A DNA stretch of 64,000 bases from Marinomonas polaris DSM 16579. Lineage in GTDB: Bacteria; Pseudomonadota; Gammaproteobacteria; Pseudomonadales; Marinomonadaceae. Made by a program: the position numbers and the translations under genes. The number at the start of each line of letters is the position of its first letter. The first letter of the stretch is position 1. Positions 57,601 through 64,000 of this stretch are shown here, in pieces. The notes under the pieces were generated by a model that worked only from the letters and a program-made list of their open reading frames with translations, was not told where the DNA came from and made no database searches. Location of the stretch: the NCBI RefSeq assembly GCF_900129155.1, contig NZ_FQVF01000016.1:62001-126000 (forward strand). The letters are read 5' to 3'.

Positions 57601-58221
57601 ATGTTTAATCCCGTTCAAATTGCAGCAAAAGGAAGTCGCCCAAAGAAAGGGGCAACACGTCGAACACCGCCACCGCCGAAACGCAAAACTGCGTGGTGGT
57701 TATGGCTTCTGGTCCCCGCTATCCTCGTGGCTTTTATTTACGGGTTAACGCAACTGAATCAAGTCGCTCCCAAACCAAAACCGATAGTAATAGAAAAACC
57801 CAAGGCCGCAGCACCTAAACCCAAGCCAACAGCTGCACAGGTAAAAGAGAAAGCGCCTATACCAGTGCCAGTAGCACCGAAAAAAGACACCTTTGAGTTT
57901 TACCAAATACTGCAGAATAGCGAAGTAGATACCAGTCACGTAGACGCTTATCAGTCGACACCTCGTGGCGAGCAAGATTTTTATTACATGCTGCAAGCGG
58001 CCTCATTCCGTAGCCCAGAAGATGCCGACCGCATGCGCGCAAAACTGATTCTATCAGGGATGGTAGAAGCCAGTGTTCGCAAAACTATCGGCCAAGGCGA
58101 ACAACCTTGGTATCGTGTTGTACTTGGTCCTTATGAGTCACGCTCAAAAATGAACCGAGCAGAAGACAAACTCGTTTCAATGGAAATATCGCCCTACTCT
58201 TATAAAGTCAAAAAAGAGTAA
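57601..58221 (+). CDS. SPOR-domain protein, FtsN-like
   Basis: This is a 206-residue inner-membrane protein: a short basic cytosolic start rich in Lys/Arg/Pro, one membrane segment (about 34-52), a Lys/Pro/Ala-rich linker and a C-terminal SPOR domain (about 128-206, from FYYMLQAASFRSPEDADRMRAKL). FtsN-type proteins activate septal peptidoglycan synthesis. The position before hslVU is the usual ftsN place. The FtsN-specific repeats are not obvious, so FtsN itself is likely but not certain. Confidence 0.85.
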   Translation: MFNPVQIAAKGSRPKKGATRRTPPPPKRKTAWWLWLLVPAILVAFIYGLTQLNQVAPKPKPIVIEKPKAAAPKPKPTAAQVKEKAPIPVPVAPKKDTFEFYQILQNSEVDTSHVDAYQSTPRGEQDFYYMLQAASFRSPEDADRMRAKLILSGMVEASVRKTIGQGEQPWYRVVLGPYESRSKMNRAEDKLVSMEISPYSYKVKKE

Positions 58222-58245
58222 TAGCCTTTTCTACCGTCTCGTATA

Positions 58246-58285
58246 GATTGCATACAGAAAGTGAAAGCTTCCACTGTATGCAATC
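58246..58285. repeat. Perfect 12-bp inverted repeat upstream of hslV
   Basis: GATTGCATACAG (58246-58257) and CTGTATGCAATC (58274-58285) are exact reverse complements with a 16-base spacer, starting 24 bases after the SPOR-protein stop and ending five bases before the sigma-32 -35 box. No T-run follows on either strand, so it may be an operator or an unusual terminator. Confidence 0.6.
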
Positions 58286-58289
58286 ATCG

Positions 58290-58317
58290 CTTGAAATCCT
58301 ATCGCTTGCCCCCATTT
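58290..58317 (+). promoter_or_regulatory. Sigma-32 (heat-shock) promoter of hslVU
   Basis: The -35 box CTTGAAA (58290-58296) and the -10 box CCCCATTT (58310-58317) are separated by 13 bases, matching the RpoH consensus. The hslV start lies 26 bases downstream with GGAG at good spacing. HslVU is a classical heat-shock operon. Confidence 0.9.
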
Positions 58318-58343
58318 CGTTAGAATCGAAACTGGAGTAGACC

Positions 58344-58895
58344 ATGACAACGATTCTTACTGTACGCAAAGGCAACCAAGTCGTCGTAGGCGGCGATGGA
58401 CAAGTATCTTTAGGCAACACTGTGATGAAAGGCAACGCTCGTAAAGTGCGTCGTCTATACCGTGGTGAAGTGATTGCTGGCTTCGCTGGCGGTACAGCGG
58501 ATGCTTTCACCCTATTCGAACGCTTCGAAGGTCAGCTAGAAAAACACCAAGGCCATCTAGTGCGTGCCGCGGTGGATCTTGCCAAAGACTGGCGTTCAGA
58601 CAGAGCATTACGCAAGCTAGAAGCTATGCTCATTGTCGCCAACAAAGACAGTACCCTCATCATTACCGGCACTGGCGATGTGGTCGAGCCACAACACGGC
58701 GCATTAGCCATTGGCTCAGGTGGCAACTTCGCAGAAGCGGCGGCTCGCGCCTTGATTGACAACACGGACTTATCCGCCAAAGAAATCGTTGAGAAAAGCC
58801 TCAACATCGCTGCTGATATTTGTGTGTTCACTAATCACAGCTTAACTATCGAAGAAATCACTATAGATGCACAGCTTGAAGATAAGTCTAAGTAA
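58344..58895 (+). CDS. hslV: HslV, peptidase subunit of the HslVU protease
   Basis: This 183-residue beta-type protease subunit forms double hexamer rings with HslU and degrades unfolded proteins after heat shock. After Met removal the nucleophile is Thr2 ([20 protein letters not shown]). The G-G-T-A-D-A-F motif and [16 protein letters not shown] are typical. GGAG lies 7 bases before the ATG. It is co-transcribed with hslU from the sigma-32 promoter. Confidence 0.98.
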   Translation: MTTILTVRKGNQVVVGGDGQVSLGNTVMKGNARKVRRLYRGEVIAGFAGGTADAFTLFERFEGQLEKHQGHLVRAAVDLAKDWRSDRALRKLEAMLIVANKDSTLIITGTGDVVEPQHGALAIGSGGNFAEAAARALIDNTDLSAKEIVEKSLNIAADICVFTNHSLTIEEITIDAQLEDKSK

Positions 58896-58968
58896 CATTC
58901 TATCAATATAGAAAAGCAGACTTTCAAGCGACGCAACCATCATTCAAGAACATAGAAGAGAATTGATA

Positions 58969-60291
58969 ATGAGCAGCATGACCCCAAGAGAGACGGTTAA
59001 CGCCTTAGACAACCACATTATTGGTCAGCAAAAAGCAAAGCGTGCGGTTGCCATCGCGCTGCGTAACCGCTGGCGTCGCATGCAACTTCCTGAAGAAATG
59101 CGTGCGGAAGTCACCCCTAAAAATATTTTGATGATAGGGCCAACCGGTGTTGGTAAAACCGAAATAGCGCGTCGTTTGGCCAAGCTATCCAACGCGCCTT
59201 TCATCAAGATCGAAGCGACTAAATTCACCGAAGTTGGCTATGTTGGTCGCGATGTTGAGTCGATCATCCGTGATTTGGTAGAAATGGCTATCAAGATGTT
59301 TCGTGAACAAGAAACCGCAAAACTGCGTCACAAAGCCGAAGACGCTGCGGAAGACCGCATTCTAGATGTGCTATTACCACCAGCTCGTGGCGGCGATCCG
59401 GAACTAGAAGACAACAGCACGCGCCAAACTTTTCGTAAGAAATTACGCGAAGGTCAGTTGGATGACAAAGAAATCGATATTGACGTTGCCGATTCGCCAA
59501 TGGGTGTAGAAATCATGACACCGCCAGGCATGGAAGAAATGACCAGCCAGCTGCAAAACATGTTTTCTAGCTTTGGTTCACAAAAAACCAAAAAGCGTAA
59601 AATGAAAGTCAAAGAAGCATTACGCCAAGTTCGTGACGAAGAAGCCGCAAAACTAGTCAATGAAGAAGAGCTAAAAGCCCGAGCTGTTGAAGCAGTTGAG
59701 CAAAACGGCATCGTGTTCTTAGATGAAATAGATAAAGTCGCGAAAAGCTCTGAACGCTCTGGCGGCGAAGTGTCACGTGAAGGCGTGCAGCGCGATTTAT
59801 TGCCTTTGGTCGAAGGTTGTACCGTCAGCACAAAATACGGCATGATCAAAACCGATCACATCCTATTTATTGCGTCTGGTGCATTCCACTTGTCTAAGCC
59901 ATCGGATTTGATTCCTGAGCTACAAGGTCGCTTACCAATTCGTGTTGAGCTAGATGCGCTAACCGTAGACGATTTTAAACGTATCTTGGTAGAGCCAAGC
60001 ATGTCTTTAACCAAGCAATATGTGGCGCTCGCTAAAACAGAGCACATCAACTTGAACTTCACCGAAGAAGGCATTCAACGCATTGCAGAGATCGCTTTTC
60101 AAGTGAACGAGCGCACAGAAAACATCGGTGCGCGTCGATTACATACGGTACTTGAGCGCCTGCTTGAGGAGGTGTCTTATTCCGCCAGCGACATGCCGAA
60201 TGATCAAACTGTCGACATTACCGCTGCATACGTTGATGAACAGCTTGGAGAAATCGCTGAAAACGAAGACTTGAGCCAATACATTTTGTAA
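58969..60291 (+). CDS. hslU: HslU, ATPase subunit of the HslVU protease
   Basis: This is a 440-residue AAA+ unfoldase. Walker [10 protein letters not shown] (about 57-65), the pore stretch following [22 protein letters not shown], the I-domain (about 110-240), Walker [11 protein letters not shown] and the sensor region [16 protein letters not shown] are all present. It ends with [10 protein letters not shown], the C-terminal tail that docks into HslV. The ATG at 58969 is preferred to an in-frame TTG at 58963. A 73-base gap separates it from hslV. Confidence 0.98.
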   Translation: MSSMTPRETVNALDNHIIGQQKAKRAVAIALRNRWRRMQLPEEMRAEVTPKNILMIGPTGVGKTEIARRLAKLSNAPFIKIEATKFTEVGYVGRDVESIIRDLVEMAIKMFREQETAKLRHKAEDAAEDRILDVLLPPARGGDPELEDNSTRQTFRKKLREGQLDDKEIDIDVADSPMGVEIMTPPGMEEMTSQLQNMFSSFGSQKTKKRKMKVKEALRQVRDEEAAKLVNEEELKARAVEAVEQNGIVFLDEIDKVAKSSERSGGEVSREGVQRDLLPLVEGCTVSTKYGMIKTDHILFIASGAFHLSKPSDLIPELQGRLPIRVELDALTVDDFKRILVEPSMSLTKQYVALAKTEHINLNFTEEGIQRIAEIAFQVNERTENIGARRLHTVLERLLEEVSYSASDMPNDQTVDITAAYVDEQLGEIAENEDLSQYIL

Positions 60292-60330
60292 TTGACTCAT
60301 CCTTCTTACAAAAAAGCTCTTCTAAAAAAT

Positions 60331-60355
60331 AGCCCCTTTATTGAAGGGGCTTTTA
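60331..60355 (+). terminator. Terminator after hslU
   Basis: AGCCCCTT and AAGGGGCT form a perfect 8-bp stem around TATTG, followed by TTTTAT. It lies 40 bases past hslU and only 13 bases before the DUF971 start, so that gene is reached only by read-through or a promoter inside hslU. Confidence 0.8.
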
Positions 60356-60367
60356 TAGGAAAAAACC

Positions 60368-60751
60368 ATGGCAACGCCAGCGCCTACGACTATTAATTAC
60401 CACAAGCAATCCCGTGAATTGGCGCTCACTTTCGCCGATGGCCAAGCATTTCGTCTCAGTGCAGAGTTCTTACGAATTCATTCGCCTTCTGCCGAAGTGC
60501 GCGGTCACGGTATGCAAATGCCAATTTTGCAATACGGCAAAAAACACGTTGCCATCAATAATATCGAAGGCGCGGGCAATTATGCGCTGAAGATTTCCTT
60601 CGATGATGGTCACGATACCGGCCTCTATACTTGGGAATATCTCTACAATATTGGCAAAAATCACGACGAACTATGGCAAATGTACCTAGATCGCCTTGAA
60701 AAAGAAGGCCAGACGCGTGACACTTCTGTGATTCAAATTCACCAGCTTTAG
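60368..60751 (+). CDS. DUF971-family protein
   Basis: This is a 127-residue protein with the DUF971 core: LALTFADGQAFRLSAEFLRIHSPSAEVRGHG and GNYALKISFDDGHDTGLYTWEYLYNIG. The same fold forms the N-terminal domain of gamma-butyrobetaine hydroxylase; free-standing members may bind Fe-S or metal and act in cluster assembly. Function is unproven. AGGA precedes the ATG by 10 bases. It lies in its conserved place after hslU and before ubiJ. Confidence 0.9.
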   Translation: MATPAPTTINYHKQSRELALTFADGQAFRLSAEFLRIHSPSAEVRGHGMQMPILQYGKKHVAINNIEGAGNYALKISFDDGHDTGLYTWEYLYNIGKNHDELWQMYLDRLEKEGQTRDTSVIQIHQL

Positions 60752-60788
60752 TTTTAACCGCATTCAAGCAATCATCGGGAAGATTTTT

Positions 60789-61412
60789 ATGGGCTCACTC
60801 AGTTTATCGGCGCTCAGCGCTATTGAAAATGCAATCAATCTCGCCCTTAAACAAGACACACCTTCCCAAGATCGCCTAAGCAAATTAGCAGGGCAACAAG
60901 TTTTTCTTTATGTGGAAGACTTCTCCTTTATTTTACAGATTCATATTCTCGAACAAGGCGTGATGCTGAATCGCCCAGAAAGCCTAGACGAGATTGAACT
61001 AGATCCACGATTAGACACTCTTGTGCAAGGCCCAAGCGCAGCGTACCGAAAATTACTTGAAGGCGATGGTTTCTTTGATGGCGATTTACGCATTCAAGGC
61101 AATGCTCAAGCCTTAATGACTCTGCATAAAGTGATGGAAAATTTTGAATTTGATTGGGAAGGGTTACTTGCTGATCACATTGGCGACTTATCCGCGGCCG
61201 CCTTGGCGCGCCTACTTCGCGCTCAATGGTCTTGGAGCAAAGAATTCGCTACTAATGCCAGAATGCAGATGGTTCATCACCTAAAAACCGACAGCCAGTT
61301 ACTGCCAAGCAAAATTGAATTCGACAACTTCGTCGATGAAATGGAACGCTTCGGCACCTTGCTTGATCGTGCTGAAGCCAAGTTAAAACTGGCTGAGCGT
61401 AGCCGTATTTAG
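60789..61412 (+). CDS. ubiJ: UbiJ-like SCP2-domain protein of ubiquinone biosynthesis
   Basis: This is a 207-residue cytosolic protein. The SCP2-like lipid-binding part (about 15-115: LAGQQVFLYVEDFSFILQIHIL, GDGFFDGDLRIQGNAQALMTL) is followed by WEGLLADHIGDLSAAALARLLR and a helical tail, the UbiJ layout. UbiJ is the lipid-binding scaffold of the soluble ubiquinone complex. GGGAAG precedes the ATG by 5 bases. It usually stands between ubiE and ubiB, but here the upstream neighbour is DUF971 and the downstream gene is a convergent peptidase. Confidence 0.9.
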   Translation: MGSLSLSALSAIENAINLALKQDTPSQDRLSKLAGQQVFLYVEDFSFILQIHILEQGVMLNRPESLDEIELDPRLDTLVQGPSAAYRKLLEGDGFFDGDLRIQGNAQALMTLHKVMENFEFDWEGLLADHIGDLSAAALARLLRAQWSWSKEFATNARMQMVHHLKTDSQLLPSKIEFDNFVDEMERFGTLLDRAEAKLKLAERSRI

Positions 61413-61422
61413 AAAAATATAA

Positions 61423-61458
61423 ATCAAAGTCAGAATGTCTAACGATTCTGACTTTGAT
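61423..61458. terminator. Perfect inverted repeat between convergent ubiJ and the M16 peptidase gene
   Basis: ATCAAAGTCAGAAT and ATTCTGACTTTGAT pair perfectly over 14 bp around GTCTAACG. Its place between two gene ends favours a shared terminator, though a T-run is weak on both sides. Confidence 0.65.
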
Positions 61459-61491
61459 GATACGTTAGTTTAAAAATGAGCCTTTTTATTA

Positions 61492-64000
61492 CTAAGGTGT
61501 AGCGATAATTTCAACCATCTCATTCGCTTTAAAATAACGCCTAGCAGCCGCATTAACTTTCTCTAGACTTGCCTCAGCATACGCCTTGTTACGAACAGCC
61601 CATGTCTCCATTTTCGTTCCTTCAGCCAGTTGTTTCGGTAGTAATCCAAGAATCTTTTTATCGTCGTTTAAAGCACGACGTCGCTTGCCCAGAATGGTCG
61701 ACTTAGCGAGATCCAACTCGTATTGGGAAATACCAAACTCTGCTATACGATTCACCTCTTCTTTAACGATATCCGCTAACCGCACACCTTGACCTGCGGA
61801 AAAGTCTCCTCGAATACTAACGAAAGCATGGTCACCTTGAGTTGGCACTCGTATAGACGAACGAATGTCATAGGTAAGCTGCTCTTGCTCACGCAGGCGT
61901 TTGCCCAAGCGTGAGGCTAACGGGTTTCGACCGAGTATGTGTTCAACGATAAATAGCTCCACATTCTCCTCTGTATCAGTATTAGCAGAAAAGTAGATCC
62001 GCCCTTGGTAATAGCCGCCAGTTTTCCCGGCTCGAACCTCTTGCCTAACGGGGGATTGATGACGATGTTTAGCTATGACCGACTGATAAGGAGAAGGACT
62101 CATCCAGCTGCCAAATAAAGTTTCCAACGTTTCTTTAGTTTGCTCAGAATCAAAGTTTCCACTTAGAGCGACCTCTCCGTACTGAGCACCATAGTAGTCT
62201 TGATGAAATTGTTGAACATCTTCCATAGTCACTTTTTTTAGAAGCTGCTGCATGTCATTGGACTCAATATTACGTCGAATATCGTACTGCGGATAATCCT
62301 GTTCTGTGTAGCGTTGCAAAGCTCTATTTGCAACATTAGAAGGTTGGTATACTGGGGTCATTAAAGCTTGCATTTGCTGCCTTTTAACCAAATCAAACTC
62401 GCTCTTAGGAAAGGCTGGCTCTCTTAATACCTCAGAGATTAAGTGTAATACTTCAGTTACATTTTCTTTTGGACTCGCAAAGTTCACACTGAGCATTCCT
62501 TGCTTAGGCATGATTTGAAAGCCTGCACCTAACTGGTTCACTTTATCCACTAACTCTTGATAGCTACGCTTTTGCGTGCCTCTTATAATTAAAGTACCTG
62601 CTAGATCTGATAATGCTTGGGTACCCTTTAAGTTTTCTATATTACCAAAGCGTAGGTTTAAATGTCCTCGAACCAGATCTTCACTTTCAGGCAACGAACG
62701 CAAAGCTACTTTCATTCCATTACTCAGTTCACCACGCTGAATACTTGTTTCTATGGTTCGAATGTAAGCATTAAACTCTGCGACATCAGGTATCTCTACC
62801 TCCGCCATTATTTTCTCGCTAGCAGAAGCTGTTAAGTCTGCTTTTACTAGTGCTACATCTCTGTCATTTCTCGATAATTCTTGAGTTTTATCCGAAAAAC
62901 TATCTAGCTCTTCTGCCAACGTTGTTAGCAACATGCCTACAACAGGTACTTTATCCGCAAATAGTTTTTCAATATCAGTCTGAACTTGCGATGGTACTAA
63001 CTTTTCCACCTGATCATGGCGCTGAAAATGGAGCAACCAATTATCCTGTGCGACCGCTTCAGAGAGTACGTCAGATAAACTGGCAGTATCATTCAAAATT
63101 AAATCTTTAAGTGGGCGCCTGCTTGTCTGAATACGGGCTAACTCTTCCGCTAATATTGGCTCCTCTTGCAGCCGTTTTATCTGGACCATCAGTTCTTGCT
63201 GAATAACCTGCATTGACTGGCCTTGCCCTAATACTGCCCCAATTATAACTTGCCCGCCTTGTCGAAAAAGTTGGGGGATGACAAAAACAGATTGGGCCTT
63301 TCCTGATGTCACAAGCGAATGATAAAGCCGTCCATGAGGCTCACCCGCTAACATTTCAGCGAGTATAATTACCGCATCATTACGATTATCCTGACTAGGC
63401 GGTAACTCATACCCTAAAGCCAATATGTTAATCTCTCCTTGCTGAACCTGAATGGTACTTCCAGTATTTTTCGGGGACATATATTCGATGCGATTAATGA
63501 CATGGAAAGAAGGCTTAATCTTCGCGAATAGATCATTCACGGATGAAAGTGCTTGGTCCACTTCAAAGCCACCAGTCAACACAAGTACGGCATTATTAGG
63601 TTGGTAATAATGGTCATGAAATTGACGTAAATCTTTAAGTGTTACGTTACTCAATTCATCATAACTACCCATAACAGAGCGACCATAGAACTTTCCATCC
63701 CACGCCTCTGCCAGCAGCTGCTGACTAAACATCGCTAATGAGTCATTTTGTGCTCGGGTAATCTCTTGACGAACTACCTCTAATTCAGCACTCATGTCCG
63801 ATTCCGAAAATACAGGCGCAACCATGCGCTCCGCCTCCAGTTCTAACAAAAAATCTAACTTCCTCTGGTCTGCACTGAACATAGCTGAATAACGAGTTCG
63901 ATCAAAACTGGTCGTTGCATTGAACTGAATGCCTTGCTCTTGCAAACCTGCTATAAGCTGCGTCCCTGTACGCTGCGTTGTACCCTTAAACATCATGTGC
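61492..64000 (-). CDS. M16-family zinc metallopeptidase, two-module (N-terminus outside window)
   Basis: This is a pitrilysin/insulinase-type protein; 835 residues are in the window and the frame runs off the right end. The last codons read HMMFKGT, the end of the HxxEH zinc motif, so the His and Glu of HxxE are just outside. The third ligand region is about 75 residues further (ELEAERMV...SAELEVVRQE). A second module starts near residue 410 (ISIQRGELSNGMKVALR-like stretch, TIETSIQRGELSNGMK) without a zinc motif, the usual inactive half. It ends EMVEIIATP. Such proteins are usually periplasmic or secreted; a signal peptide cannot be checked. Confidence 0.9.
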   Translation of the reverse strand, partial: HMMFKGTTQRTGTQLIAGLQEQGIQFNATTSFDRTRYSAMFSADQRKLDFLLELEAERMVAPVFSESDMSAELEVVRQEITRAQNDSLAMFSQQLLAEAWDGKFYGRSVMGSYDELSNVTLKDLRQFHDHYYQPNNAVLVLTGGFEVDQALSSVNDLFAKIKPSFHVINRIEYMSPKNTGSTIQVQQGEINILALGYELPPSQDNRNDAVIILAEMLAGEPHGRLYHSLVTSGKAQSVFVIPQLFRQGGQVIIGAVLGQGQSMQVIQQELMVQIKRLQEEPILAEELARIQTSRRPLKDLILNDTASLSDVLSEAVAQDNWLLHFQRHDQVEKLVPSQVQTDIEKLFADKVPVVGMLLTTLAEELDSFSDKTQELSRNDRDVALVKADLTASASEKIMAEVEIPDVAEFNAYIRTIETSIQRGELSNGMKVALRSLPESEDLVRGHLNLRFGNIENLKGTQALSDLAGTLIIRGTQKRSYQELVDKVNQLGAGFQIMPKQGMLSVNFASPKENVTEVLHLISEVLREPAFPKSEFDLVKRQQMQALMTPVYQPSNVANRALQRYTEQDYPQYDIRRNIESNDMQQLLKKVTMEDVQQFHQDYYGAQYGEVALSGNFDSEQTKETLETLFGSWMSPSPYQSVIAKHRHQSPVRQEVRAGKTGGYYQGRIYFSANTDTEENVELFIVEHILGRNPLASRLGKRLREQEQLTYDIRSSIRVPTQGDHAFVSIRGDFSAGQGVRLADIVKEEVNRIAEFGISQYELDLAKSTILGKRRRALNDDKKILGLLPKQLAEGTKMETWAVRNKAYAEASLEKVNAAARRYFKANEMVEIIATP

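Overview
The window is ordinary chromosomal DNA of a marine gammaproteobacterium. It most resembles the Oceanospirillales, and Marinomonas in particular. This rests on the gene content and order (rpmE-priA-SPOR protein-hslV-hslU-DUF971-ubiJ; mrcA // hof/pil-like genes-aroK-aroB-damX-gltB-gltD), the moderate GC content and the abundance of ABC uptake systems; no database search was possible. I found no rRNA, tRNA, insertion sequence, prophage, plasmid gene or CRISPR array.

The left two thirds (about 1-36,400) is a catabolic and transport region. It opens with a general L-amino-acid ABC transporter (aapJQMP-like), a GntR/FCD regulator and an isoaspartyl dipeptidase (iadA). A shared ATGTATCCA-type word in front of both aapJ and iadA suggests one regulon. 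A DUF305 lipoprotein with a His/Met-rich partner follows, then a DUF1127-like small protein, an AraC-LysE pair, and MATE and MFS exporters. Next is a five-gene sugar ABC transporter / GH38 alpha-mannosidase operon facing a LacI-type repressor gene, with a perfect 26-bp palindromic operator between them. A purine/pterin-type deaminase and an orphan NMT1/THI5-like binding protein come next; the latter has a leader that folds like a small riboswitch. A LysR gene then precedes a ChvE-GguAB sugar transporter operon carrying the oxidative (non-phosphorylating) pentose pathway genes: SDR, IlvD-type dehydratase, AraD1 and 2-oxoglutarate semialdehyde dehydrogenase. A KefB/YbaL-type antiporter closes this part.

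The right third (about 36,240-64,000) is mostly housekeeping: a DUF6435 small protein, glutamate synthase (gltBD), a DamX-like AAA+SPOR protein, aroB, aroK, three compressed hof/pilMNOPQ-like genes, divergent PBP1A (mrcA), a LOG-family protein, malic enzyme, a secreted thermonuclease, ribosomal protein L31, PriA, an FtsN-like SPOR protein, HslVU behind a textbook sigma-32 promoter, DUF971, UbiJ and a large M16 peptidase cut by the window edge.

The most interesting signals are: (i) the structured leader of the NMT1-type gene, next to a deaminase whose family can make urate, consistent with an NMT1-motif (xanthine/urate) riboswitch; (ii) a three-gene reduction of the five-gene pilMNOPQ/hofMNOPQ locus in its ancestral position; (iii) an intrinsic terminator for rpmE embedded in the signal-peptide codons of the thermonuclease gene, its U-tract encoding the hydrophobic core; and (iv) the shared operator words of the amino-acid transporter / isoaspartyl dipeptidase regulon.
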